Shown here: in pieces, positions 1 through 8,779 of the stretch
How the letters are laid out: each line of letters opens with the position of its first letter
How positions within the stretch are numbered: the first letter of the stretch is position 1
NCBI GenBank assembly: GCA_009784375.1
Contig: WRBV01000004.1
Span: forward strand, 1 to 64,000
DNA from: Bacillota bacterium
Lineage (GTDB): Bacteria; Bacillota; Clostridia; Christensenellales; UBA1242
Direction: 5' to 3'
Length of the DNA: 64,000 nt
The notes under the pieces: generated by a model
The model's database searches: none
Told to the model about the DNA's origin: nothing
The model's input: only the letters and a program-made list of their open reading frames with translations
Program-made: the position numbers and the translations under genes

Positions 1-65
1 CCCCCCCCCCGTATATCTATTATTCAGCATTTCAATACCTCCGACGTTCTTCTTTTGTATTCAAT
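1..65 (-). promoter_or_regulatory. 5' leader (SD + short ORF + poly-G, at least 10 G) of a gene lying off the left edge; near-identical to the leader at 21388-21460
   Basis: Minus strand reads GAATACAAAAGAAGAACGTCGGAGGTATTGAAATG CTG AAT AAT AGA TAT ACG GGGGGGGGGG, then the window ends. Confidence 0.65.
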
Positions 66-139
66 CTTACCTCAATCTAGTATTATTTTGTCGAATTGTC
101 AAATGTTTTATGCATGGACAAGAGATATAACTACGCTAC

Positions 140-291
140 CGTCATTCAGAGGAGTCACGAAGTGACGACGAAGAATCTAGGCGAAGCCGCAATATATTTT
201 TGCCAAATAAATACATATTCTTAGGATAAGTATATTGCGGCTCCGCCTAAATTCTTCACTCCCTCGCTTCACTTGGTCGTTCTGAATGACG
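140..291. repeat. Long imperfect palindromic intergenic element (family 1)
   Basis: CGTCATTCAGAGGAGTCACGAAGTGACGACGAAGAATCTAGGCGAAGCCGCAATATA mirrored by TATATTGCGGCTCCGCCTAAATTCTTC...GTTCTGAATGACG. Confidence 0.85.
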
Positions 292-342
292 TGATGAAAA
301 GTACATCACTCACTAATGTAATCAGGATGAACCAGCATTCTC

Positions 343-825
343 TCACCTCGAATACGCCGAATGGGTAATTGCAACGGCAAGTGCATCCGCCGCGTCATCG
401 GGTTTTGGAATCTTTTCAAGATTTAATATACGTTTGACCATTTCCTGCATTTGTTTTTTGTCCGCGTTACCTACCCCTGTTGTGGCTTGTTTGACTTGGT
501 TTGGTTTGTATTGATAAATGTGTCCACAATGGTGGACTGCACGAAGAAAAATGACTCCCCTTGCATGTGCGACCTGCAGACCCGTTGTTACATTACGCGA
601 AAAAAATAATTCTTCGATTGCAATTTCGTCGGGGTTATGTTGCGTGATAACTTTCTCAAGTTCGGCGTTGATTATGGCAAGACGTTGGGGCAATTCTTCA
701 CCTTTGTGCGTTTCAATACAACCATAGTCCACAAGACGGTATTCGTTACCGCGAACAGCAATAACACCCCACCCAAGGCGTGCATAGCCTGGGTCAAGAC
801 CAAGAATCACTTTAATCGGTTTCAT
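343..825 (-). CDS. ruvC: Crossover junction endodeoxyribonuclease RuvC
   Basis: ILGLDPGYARLGWGVI start, AIEELFF, DDAADALAVAITH C-terminal motif. Confidence 0.95.
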   Translation of the reverse strand: MKPIKVILGLDPGYARLGWGVIAVRGNEYRLVDYGCIETHKGEELPQRLAIINAELEKVITQHNPDEIAIEELFFSRNVTTGLQVAHARGVIFLRAVHHCGHIYQYKPNQVKQATTGVGNADKKQMQEMVKRILNLEKIPKPDDAADALAVAITHSAYSR

Positions 826-876
826 TTAACCCAATATACAAAAAAAGACGACAGTTGTCATCTTTTTCACTATACC

Positions 877-1164
877 CTAGCAACGAATAGTCATAGAATC
901 AAGCATACAGTAATCTTCATCAACTTTTGTTGTTTTCCCTTCTTGAACATGCATAGATGAGTTGCCCGAGTGGAATATGCACATTTCTTTTGAAAGCTTG
1001 CCAAGCTCTTTTCTCATTTCGAATTCTTCTTCTTTTGTCATTGGCTCTATTTCTTTTAAGACCACGCTAACTTTTTTCTTGAACATTTCTGTTGCAATAA
1101 ATGCATCTCTTTTTGATTCTGAATTTTTACACATACTTATTGACTTACTCACCATTTTTACCAT
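877..1164 (-). CDS. Hypothetical protein, 95 aa
   Basis: Open frame between ruvC and galU on the same strand; no family recognised. Confidence 0.4.
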   Translation of the reverse strand: MVKMVSKSISMCKNSESKRDAFIATEMFKKKVSVVLKEIEPMTKEEEFEMRKELGKLSKEMCIFHSGNSSMHVQEGKTTKVDEDYCMLDSMTIRC

Positions 1165-1198
1165 CTTTTTATACTCCCTATCTTGGGAAGAGTATACT

Positions 1199-1996
1199 TT
1201 AATTTACAAAATTCGTCAATACCCACAAATTTGCATCCAGCCATCCGACTGGTTGACCTGTGTCAAACCGTTTGGCTTCGGTGGTGACATATCGAAGTCC
1301 AGTCGTCTTTGTAAATTTGTTTAATTGAGCGGTGGTACATACTTCTTTATCGGATGCAAGTGTTTTTCTATCCTCCTCAAAGAACTTGAAGAAATCCTTG
1401 GTTAAAAGATATCTTCCAACCACGGCAAGATTTGATGGCGGATTTTGCATTGGTTTTTCGATAATTTCGTCTATGTATTGTCGTTTGTCTAGTCTTATAA
1501 TTCCGTATTTATGTTGCTCGCCGTCTGGAACTTGGGTGGTTGTAAGTAATGGCTTTTTAAATTTCTTATATGCGTCCAATAATTCCTGCGTAGGGTTACC
1601 GCCAAGGAATAAATCGTCGCTATAGGCGACTACGAACGGTTCGTTGCCTACCCATTGTTTTGCATGATAGATGCAATCGGCACTTCCCCTTGGCATTGCA
1701 ACCCGTTTAAACATGATATTTAAATCACGAAATGGGTTAAGTTCAATGTTAACCCCCTTTCGCTCCAGAACCGTGTCAACCTCGAAGTTCTTGTCAAAAT
1801 AATTTTGGGTTACCTCGCGCCCACGTCCGCAAAGGATTAAAATGTCGGTTATTCCCGCCTGCTGTAATTCTTCGACTATGTAATGGATAATTGGTTTGTT
1901 ATGTATGGGAAGCATTTCCTTTGGAACCGATTTGGTAATAGGTAAAAAGCGGGTCGAATACCCGCCACATGTAATAATTGCCTTTGTCACTTGCAT
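1199..1996 (-). CDS. galU: UTP-glucose-1-phosphate uridylyltransferase (nucleotidyltransferase)
   Basis: KAIITCGGYSTRFLPITKSVPKEMLPI N-terminus typical of GalU. Confidence 0.9.
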   Translation of the reverse strand: MQVTKAIITCGGYSTRFLPITKSVPKEMLPIHNKPIIHYIVEELQQAGITDILILCGRGREVTQNYFDKNFEVDTVLERKGVNIELNPFRDLNIMFKRVAMPRGSADCIYHAKQWVGNEPFVVAYSDDLFLGGNPTQELLDAYKKFKKPLLTTTQVPDGEQHKYGIIRLDKRQYIDEIIEKPMQNPPSNLAVVGRYLLTKDFFKFFEEDRKTLASDKEVCTTAQLNKFTKTTGLRYVTTEAKRFDTGQPVGWLDANLWVLTNFVN

Positions 1997-2027
1997 ATAT
2001 TAGTATATTTAATTTGATGTTGACGAG

Positions 2028-2588
2028 TTACAAACGCCAACGATAATGACGCTGTGCCCGCAAAATCCTTGCAACATAATGATTTGTGGATGGATATGGA
2101 CTTGATATTAATACCCTTTTACCCTCTCTCTGTTCCATGTGTCTCGAGTACTCGGATTCATCAAGCCATCTTTGTGCTTTGGCTGGACCTGCGTTATATG
2201 CGATTAACGCAGTACGAACATCACCATCAAATTTATCGAGCAAGTATCTTATATAAAATGAACCAAATGTAATGTTAACTCGTGGAACGTTTAATTGTTT
2301 TTCCAATCCAGGTGTATCCATCTTTGAACTTGCAAGCCAAGCAGCCGTTGACGGCATTAATTGCATTAACCCGATCTCTCCCCTTGGACCGATTGCGTTT
2401 GGGCGGAAACTTGACTCGGCACGGATAATACTTGCAATTAATTCGGGTGGCAAATTAAAACGTGTTGCCGCTTCGTTAATTTCGTTTTTGAAACGCAAAG
2501 GATATGCCACAGTAAAAAATAATGTCGTACCAACCACACCGACAAGAATAATAACGCCAATCAAACAAAAGGCAATGATGCGTTTCAT
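2028..2588 (-). CDS. Lytic transglycosylase, SLT domain, membrane anchored
   Basis: N-terminal TM; FNLPPELIASIIRAESSFRPNAIGPRGEIGLMQLMPSTA and ALIAYNAGPAKAQRWL. Confidence 0.92.
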   Translation of the reverse strand: MKRIIAFCLIGVIILVGVVGTTLFFTVAYPLRFKNEINEAATRFNLPPELIASIIRAESSFRPNAIGPRGEIGLMQLMPSTAAWLASSKMDTPGLEKQLNVPRVNITFGSFYIRYLLDKFDGDVRTALIAYNAGPAKAQRWLDESEYSRHMEQREGKRVLISSPYPSTNHYVARILRAQRHYRWRL

Positions 2589-2633
2589 GACATTATTATA
2601 TGCAAATCTTTTTACGAAACACTCTTAACCACA

Positions 2634-2742
2634 TCATTCAGAGAAAAGTCACGGAGTGACGACGAAGAATCTAGGCGAAGCCACATAATGCGGCTTCGCC
2701 TAGATCCTTCGACTTCCTCGCAAGCTCGGTCACTCTGGATGA
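2634..2742. repeat. Palindromic intergenic element (family 1), central perfect hairpin TCTAGGCGAAGCC/GGCTTCGCCTAGA
   Basis: Shares GTCACG-AGTGACGACGAAGAATCTAGGCGAAGCC with 140-291 and 29217-29268. Confidence 0.85.
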
Positions 2743-2760
2743 GTGGACAAGTTCTTCTCT

Positions 2761-4113
2761 CTACAACACATACTTGCGTAAATCCGTCTTCTTGATAAGC
2801 GATGCCATGTTGTCTTTTACAAATGCTTTGTCTATTTTAATTGTTTTTTTCTCGGCACCGCATGCGTTATATGAAATATCATCAAGCAAAATTTCCATGA
2901 TGTTGTGCAAACGACGGGCACCAAGGTTCTCGCTTGTTTCGTTTTCTTGCTCGGCAATTTCGGCGACCATACGAAGTGCCTCTTTATCAAACGTCAAATG
3001 AACATTGTCGACCTTTAATAATTCGGTATATTGCTTTGTAACCGCATTCTCGGGCTGGGTCAAGATTTTAAAGAATTCCTCTTTGCCAAGGTTTTCAAGT
3101 TCAACACGGATTGGGAAACGACCTTGGAGTTCTGGGATAAGGTCTTGGACACGGCTTATGTGGAATGCACCAGCCGCGATGAATAGAATGTAATCGGTTT
3201 TGATTGAACCGTACTTAGTTATCACAGTACTGCCCTCGACAATCGGAAGAATATCACGTTGGACACCTTCACGGCTTACCTCGGGACCACTTCCGCCGCC
3301 ACCACCTTTGCTTGCGATTTTATCTATTTCATCAATGAAGATAATTCCCTGTTGTTCGGCAAGTCTTATACCCTCTTGATGAACATCTTCTTTGTCAATA
3401 AGACGCTCGGACTCTTCAGCGATTAATTCTTTACGTGCGGCTTCGACGGTGATATGACGGTTCTTTTTCTTTTTTGGCATATTTGGCATAGACCCCATAA
3501 TGTCGTTGAAAATATTGCCAAGGTCTATACCCATACCGCCCATGTCTCCGCCCATACCACCCATAGGGATTGCCATGCCTTTGATTGCGGGTTCATTGGT
3601 CTCCAGCTCTATCATCATGTTATCAAGTTTGCCCGAACGGTATTCTTCCTCGGATTGAGCACGCAATACTTCCAAAGAAGTATCAACCGCCAACTTCTTT
3701 TTCTCGTTGACTATCGCATCGACAAGACGCTTTTCAACCAATTCGGTTGCCTTTTTCTCGACATCGGCTTGGCGTTGTTCCATCACCATACGAATGGACA
3801 CGGCAACAAGGTCACGCACCATGGACTCCACATCACGCCCGACATAACCGACCTCGGTGTATTTGGTCGCCTCGACCTTTACAAAAGGCGCGCCCACCAA
3901 TTTGGCAAGACGACGGGCAATCTCGGTCTTTCCAACCCCAGTCGGACCTTTCATAATTATGTTCTTTGGTGTGATCTCGTCACGAACCTCTTGCGGTAAC
4001 ATGCTTCGACGGTAACGATTACGAAGCGCATTTGCAACCGCGCGTTTTGCGTCCTTTTGACCGATGATATATTTATCCAATTCGGCAACAATTTGTGCAG
4101 GTGTTAATGGCAT
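2761..4113 (-). CDS. hslU: ATP-dependent protease ATPase subunit HslU
   Basis: Starts MPLTPAQIVAELDKYIIGQKDAKRAVANALRNRYRR; GPTGVGKTEIARRLAK Walker A; ends DLRKYVL. Confidence 0.95.
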   Translation of the reverse strand: MPLTPAQIVAELDKYIIGQKDAKRAVANALRNRYRRSMLPQEVRDEITPKNIIMKGPTGVGKTEIARRLAKLVGAPFVKVEATKYTEVGYVGRDVESMVRDLVAVSIRMVMEQRQADVEKKATELVEKRLVDAIVNEKKKLAVDTSLEVLRAQSEEEYRSGKLDNMMIELETNEPAIKGMAIPMGGMGGDMGGMGIDLGNIFNDIMGSMPNMPKKKKNRHITVEAARKELIAEESERLIDKEDVHQEGIRLAEQQGIIFIDEIDKIASKGGGGGSGPEVSREGVQRDILPIVEGSTVITKYGSIKTDYILFIAAGAFHISRVQDLIPELQGRFPIRVELENLGKEEFFKILTQPENAVTKQYTELLKVDNVHLTFDKEALRMVAEIAEQENETSENLGARRLHNIMEILLDDISYNACGAEKKTIKIDKAFVKDNMASLIKKTDLRKYVL

Positions 4114-4230
4114 AATAAAAATCTCCTTTTGCAGCGTGACGCTACACCCGATTACTTCGCGTGGCTCGTCACAACCCTTTATGAAAGAATTATCTTTGAC
4201 ATTCTTTCAAGGTTTTCTAAAGGAGATTAT
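4114..4230 (-). promoter_or_regulatory. Structured 5' UTR of hslU with anti-Shine-Dalgarno strand
   Basis: AATCTCCTTT (4228-4219) complementary to SD region AAAGGAGATT (4129-4120); internal stems TGAAAGAAT/ATTCTTTCA and GTGACG/CGTCAC. Confidence 0.65.
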
Positions 4231-4313
4231 AGCACAGTTCGCAACGCGAACAAATAAATAATTTAGCATATGCTACACGGAGCGAAGTATTTACACAAAG
4301 TGTTAAAAGTGAT

Positions 4314-4991
4314 TTATTGTGTGCCCCGTTCACGTTCAGAGTACATTGGGACGTCTTTGATTATGTCAGATAACAGTTTTCTATACCCTTCTGAAATTTC
4401 TGCACTTTCCATATTACGAACTAAAACTCCAATATCAACATCTTTGTGCTCTCCTCCAAGCGCATTCGGCAAATGACCGTACGTCATTATGTAATCTTCT
4501 AAACATGCAGCGTTATATATATTGCAAAATTCTTTATACGAAACCACGTCTTCATAACTTGACAATAAATCTTGTTTTAAGGCTGAACTATTTTCGTCAT
4601 TCCTACTAGACCACAAATTACCAATATCAATGTTTTTACGCAATTCTCTTTTCCTTGGCAAATGACCATACTCTTTAATATAATCTTCAAGGCAAGCTAC
4701 ATTGTACATAAATTGAAAATCGTCAAAGTTCGGATATTTTTCATATCCTTTAAGCATTGCCTTGGTATGCAAAGCAGCGCTTTCACGTTTTCTGTTACCA
4801 AAAACTCTTCCTACATTCTTTCCCTTGTAAACCGAATATTCTCCCCTCTGTGGCGGTGTATGCGAATACCTCGTAACGTATTCATCAAGCAAAAGTACAT
4901 TGTCTACTGCTTTCTGAAAAAGTTTACTTGGTTTAAAATCCGAAAACGCCATCTCGGCATCGATGATGTCTTGGACTTGGTCCCATACCAT
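4314..4991 (-). CDS. Paralogue 1 of a tandem 'GHLP'-repeat family; likely true start at 5016 disrupted by +1 nt
   Basis: Three internal repeats (YVTRYSHTPP, YIKEYGHLPR, YIMTYGHLPN); similarity to the next two ORFs. Confidence 0.7.
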   Translation of the reverse strand: MVWDQVQDIIDAEMAFSDFKPSKLFQKAVDNVLLLDEYVTRYSHTPPQRGEYSVYKGKNVGRVFGNRKRESAALHTKAMLKGYEKYPNFDDFQFMYNVACLEDYIKEYGHLPRKRELRKNIDIGNLWSSRNDENSSALKQDLLSSYEDVVSYKEFCNIYNAACLEDYIMTYGHLPNALGGEHKDVDIGVLVRNMESAEISEGYRKLLSDIIKDVPMYSERERGTQ

Positions 4992-5018
4992 GCTTTTATA
5001 CTTTTTTATTTTCCATAT

Positions 5019-5573
5019 TTAATCCGCCCCTCTGTTATATTCGGAAATCATTGGAACACCATCGACAACAGACTCGACAAGTTTCAACGATTTTTCCGAA
5101 AAACTATCTTTGTGATTACGGAATTTCGCCATGATTTGCCCTATATTAACACCCTTGTGTTCCATTCCCCCATGCGTAAGTGTTGTAGGAGGCAAGTGAC
5201 CGTTCTCGTATGTGTAATCTTGCATACATGCAGCATTGTATAATTGTGTAAATTCTTCGTATGTGGGATATATTTCGTATTTGCTGTATACTTCTTTTTT
5301 AAATGGTGTCGTTGCTTTAGACTTGCTGCCAGAATATATCAATCCAACATTAAAAGTCTCATTTGCAAAATCCTCGCAACCTATCTTACGTGATGATACC
5401 GACGGCAAGTGACAATACTTTGCAACATACGAATCCATTGTTTGTACACCCTTCAAAAGACTCTCCCATTGTTTGGGCTTATTTTTATAACAAAAATCTG
5501 GAGACTTTGCTTCTTCTTCGATCATTTTCTGCACATCATCCCATATTTCACTTTTGTATTTTTGATTTTCCAT
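5019..5573 (-). CDS. Paralogue 2 of tandem 'GHLP'-repeat family
   Basis: MENQKYKSEIWDDVQKMIEEE; YVAKYCHLPSVSSRKI; YTYENGHLPPTTLTHGG; 2 nt downstream of paralogue 3 with SD-like GAGG. Confidence 0.75.
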   Translation of the reverse strand: MENQKYKSEIWDDVQKMIEEEAKSPDFCYKNKPKQWESLLKGVQTMDSYVAKYCHLPSVSSRKIGCEDFANETFNVGLIYSGSKSKATTPFKKEVYSKYEIYPTYEEFTQLYNAACMQDYTYENGHLPPTTLTHGGMEHKGVNIGQIMAKFRNHKDSFSEKSLKLVESVVDGVPMISEYNRGAD

Positions 5574-5575
5574 AT

Positions 5576-6121
5576 TTACGCCTCTTTTTTAAATTCTGAC
5601 AAAATTGGTATATCTTTAACTGTGATTTCACCGTTCTTAACAGATTCTTTTGGAAACTGATCCTCGCAAAAGTTGGCAAGTATATGTGCTACGTTAACAC
5701 CTTTGTGATATATCCCGCCATAAGTAAATTTTGTTAATGGTAAACAGTCGTTTTCATATATGTAATCTTGTAAACATGCTTCGTTATACATACTCACAAA
5801 TTCTTCGTATCGTGGATATATTTCGTATGCACTATATACTTGTTTTTTAAGTTGTGATGATGATTGTGATTGGCTTCCTCTGTAAAGTGAGGCAGCGTTG
5901 TAAGTTTCAGCTGCGAGAGCCTTGCATTTTATTTTGCGCGGTGATATTGTCGGCAAATGAGAGTATTTTGCCACAAACTTTTCAAATATGCCCACACCAG
6001 CCAAAAGACTGTCCAGATATTTGGGGTTATTCCTATAATAGGAATCTAGGGAACTTGTTTCTTCGTCAATCATTGCTTGAACTTGGTCCCATACTTTGCT
6101 TTTGTATTTTTGGTTCTCCAT
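5576..6121 (-). CDS. Paralogue 3 of tandem 'GHLP'-repeat family (first gene of the operon)
   Basis: MENQKYKSKVWDQVQAMIDEE; FVAKYSHLPTISPRKI; YIYENDCLPLTKFTYGG. Confidence 0.75.
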   Translation of the reverse strand: MENQKYKSKVWDQVQAMIDEETSSLDSYYRNNPKYLDSLLAGVGIFEKFVAKYSHLPTISPRKIKCKALAAETYNAASLYRGSQSQSSSQLKKQVYSAYEIYPRYEEFVSMYNEACLQDYIYENDCLPLTKFTYGGIYHKGVNVAHILANFCEDQFPKESVKNGEITVKDIPILSEFKKEA

Positions 6122-6157
6122 ATCTTATATTATACATTAAAAACTTCTATAAGTCAA
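6122..6157 (-). promoter_or_regulatory. Consensus promoter TTGACT-N17-TATAAT, -10 box 7 nt upstream of ATG
   Basis: agtcaa 6152-6157 and attata 6129-6134 on + strand. Confidence 0.8.
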
Positions 6158-6167
6158 GTTTCCAATT

Positions 6168-6192
6168 CAAAAGAGCCTGAGGCTCTTTTAAC
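6168..6192. terminator. Bidirectional intrinsic terminator
   Basis: AAAAGAGCCTGAGGCTCTTTTA. Confidence 0.75.
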
Positions 6193-6207
6193 TATTTGTG
6201 TATAAGT

Positions 6208-6501
6208 TTAAATAGACTGTTCATCTTTGCTCTGAGAAACGGGATTTGTTGCAGGAGCCGATTCCTTGGTTTTAAGTTCATTAAGTAAAACTTTACAACC
6301 CTCTAGACCCAACCCCTCATCTAATAATTGATCAACCGCCTGGGCAATTCTTTCTTCGGTTACTTCTAATTTTTTAGGTTCGAAACCAACAACAGTCATA
6401 CCAGGAACACCTTCCCTATTAATTTTTTCTACCTGTTCTTTTACAATATTTCTTACGAAGTCATTATTCATTAATGCTGCTCTTACTTCTTCTCTTGTCA
6501 T
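6208..6501 (-). CDS. Hypothetical protein, 97 aa
   Basis: MTREEVRAALMNNDFVRNIVKEQVEKINREG...; no family recognised. Confidence 0.55.
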   Translation of the reverse strand: MTREEVRAALMNNDFVRNIVKEQVEKINREGVPGMTVVGFEPKKLEVTEERIAQAVDQLLDEGLGLEGCKVLLNELKTKESAPATNPVSQSKDEQSI

Positions 6502-6601
6502 ATTTTATTCTCCATCCTATACTTTATTTATTAGCATATTTTTATCAAAATTACAACCTTTTTTAAGTTGTAATTTGATTTTTAAGTGGTATACTAGGTG
6601 A

Positions 6602-7642
6602 ATGGATAAAGAAATTTTAGAAAAATATGTAGTCGAGCCAAGTGTTCGTGAAGATGAAGAAATAATTGAATACGATAACGTGGTAATCGAAGAACCGCAA
6701 ATTAACGAAGACATGTTCGGAACAATCACCGTAGTTGATGACATCGACCAAGTTTGCATAGATGGTATGGGGAAAGATTTGGTTGTTGCAGAGCATTTGT
6801 TGGATTCTCATGCGCCTGCATATACAGAAGAAGATGAAATCTATATGGGCGGTTGGAAAAAACGCGTTGTAGTAATTACGGGTGCAAGTGGCGGTATTGG
6901 TTTACATACGGCACGACGTTTTTCGTTATATGCCGATGTTGTATATAACCTAAGCCGTACTCGCCAAGAAGACGACACAATTAACTTTATCCGAACCGAT
7001 GTAACAAAACCAACAGAAGTTCGCCATGCGATTGAAAAGATCTTTCAAAAAGAGGGTCAGATTGATATTCTTATAAATAACGCGGGTGTCGGGTTTTCTG
7101 GAACAGCCGAAGGTGTTGCATCCGAAGACATTGCAACAATTTTCAATACTAATTTCATGGGAATGGCAAATGCGTGTGCGTGTGTAATCCCATATATGCG
7201 CGAACAAAAGCGTGGACGCATTATCAATATCTCGAGTATGGCTGCTGTGTTTCCTCTTCCCTTTCAATCTTTTTATTCGGCATCCAAAGCGGCGGTCAAT
7301 AACTACACCAACGCAATCCGTACCGAAGTCAAACCATTCAAGATAAAAGTAACATCGGTCATGTTTAATGCAATTAAAACAAATTTCTCGGATCATCGTG
7401 TACGTAACCTTACCGATGACAAGGCATATAAATATCAATTGGCAAAGAGCATCTCGAACTATGAATACGCCGAACACCGAGGCGGAGAACCAGAACTCAT
7501 AGCACGAAAACTTTTTAAACTAAGCAACAAAAAAAGATTACGCCCAGTCTATGCAATTGGTGCAAAAAATAAATTCATGTTGTTTTGCAGACGCTTCATG
7601 AGTGCAAAAGCGGTTAACAGAGCAGTTGCGAAGAAGTATTAA
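6602..7642 (+). CDS. SDR-family oxidoreductase with about 85-aa acidic N-terminal extension
   Basis: VVVITGASGGIGLHTARRF; NNAGVGFSG; SSMAAVFPLPFQSFYSASKAA. Confidence 0.9.
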   Translation: MDKEILEKYVVEPSVREDEEIIEYDNVVIEEPQINEDMFGTITVVDDIDQVCIDGMGKDLVVAEHLLDSHAPAYTEEDEIYMGGWKKRVVVITGASGGIGLHTARRFSLYADVVYNLSRTRQEDDTINFIRTDVTKPTEVRHAIEKIFQKEGQIDILINNAGVGFSGTAEGVASEDIATIFNTNFMGMANACACVIPYMREQKRGRIINISSMAAVFPLPFQSFYSASKAAVNNYTNAIRTEVKPFKIKVTSVMFNAIKTNFSDHRVRNLTDDKAYKYQLAKSISNYEYAEHRGGEPELIARKLFKLSNKKRLRPVYAIGAKNKFMLFCRRFMSAKAVNRAVAKKY

Positions 7643-7653
7643 AACTTGTCACA

Positions 7654-7687
7654 CAAAAAGCAGACTAACAAGGTCTGCTTTTTTTAT
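7654..7687 (+). terminator. Intrinsic terminator
   Basis: AAAAAGCAGACTAACAAGGTCTGCTTTTTTTAT. Confidence 0.85.
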
Positions 7688-7705
7688 GAGTTTAAAAAAT
7701 TGCAA

Positions 7706-7963
7706 TTACTTAGGTTGCATAGCGGAAAGCTTTGCCTTTTGACGAGCAGCCTTGTTTGCGTGAATAACGTTATCCCCAGCCGCACCGTCAAGTAATGAAA
7801 AGCACTTTGAAAGAAGTTCTTTTGATGCTTCGACATCTTTTGATTCGACTGCAGCCTTGTATTTCTTTACATATGTTGAAAGCTCGCTTTTTACCGCTTT
7901 GTTTTGAACACGCTTTTTTTCTGCTACCTTTATTCTCTTTTTTGAACTTTTAATGTTTGCCAT
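7706..7963 (-). CDS. rpsT: 30S ribosomal protein S20
   Basis: MANIKSSKKRIKVAEKKRVQNKAVKSELST; SD AAGGAGA upstream of ATG at 7963. Confidence 0.95.
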   Translation of the reverse strand: MANIKSSKKRIKVAEKKRVQNKAVKSELSTYVKKYKAAVESKDVEASKELLSKCFSLLDGAAGDNVIHANKAARQKAKLSAMQPK

Positions 7964-8008
7964 GAAATTCTCCTTGTTGTAACTAAGGACGATAATACCA
8001 CAAGTTTG

Positions 8009-8779
8009 ATGTCTTGGCAAGATATTTTTACATCTTTTGCAAATACCTATGGCATGAGAAAAATAACTGACCTTGCGGTAGAATTATGTGAAGAAGTTAC
8101 ACATAGTGAAGATGGACTTACCTTTGACATCCAAGAATTCGACGGCGGCAAAAAATATCTTACACATGTTAAAACTGCACGTGCTGCAAAACAAATTGGC
8201 AAACCTATTGGTATATATTGTAATATCGAATCACCCAAGGAAGGATATTTTTCGAATGAATTAACCCAAGCTCTGTCCACTACCCTTGCCAAATTTGTCG
8301 AGAGTTCAGGCGTTCCATTCAAAAAACTTCTTGTAATCGGACTTGGCAACAGCAGGTTCGTAGCCGACAGCCTTGGTCCCAAAGTATGTGAAAACATTAT
8401 TACAAATGAACAAGTTGCAACATTTGCACCATCAATTTTGAGTGCAACTGGGATCTCAAGTACCGAAGCAGCGCGTTCAATTACGAGTCTTGTTAAACCA
8501 AGTCACGTAATTGTAATTGACAGCCTTTGCTGCCATGAAAAAAGCCGTCTTGGGACAAGCTTTCAGATTGCAGACACAGGAATAACCCCAGGAAGTGGTG
8601 TTTACCGAAACAACCAAAAAATTGACAAAGATTTCCTTGGTGTCCCAGTTTTCGCGGTAGGCGTTCCGCTTGTGATATATTTGCCAAGTCTACATTATGT
8701 TGTACCCAAGACAATTGATATGCTTGTCGTGCAATGTGCTAATGTTATCTCGGATGCGATTAGCACAATTGTTAATTAA
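8009..8779 (+). CDS. gpr: Spore germination protease (GPR endopeptidase)
   Basis: R-TDLAVE; LGNSRFVADSLGPKV; GIT..GSGVYRNN; divergent from rpsT as in Bacillus. Confidence 0.9.
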   Translation: MSWQDIFTSFANTYGMRKITDLAVELCEEVTHSEDGLTFDIQEFDGGKKYLTHVKTARAAKQIGKPIGIYCNIESPKEGYFSNELTQALSTTLAKFVESSGVPFKKLLVIGLGNSRFVADSLGPKVCENIITNEQVATFAPSILSATGISSTEAARSITSLVKPSHVIVIDSLCCHEKSRLGTSFQIADTGITPGSGVYRNNQKIDKDFLGVPVFAVGVPLVIYLPSLHYVVPKTIDMLVVQCANVISDAISTIVN

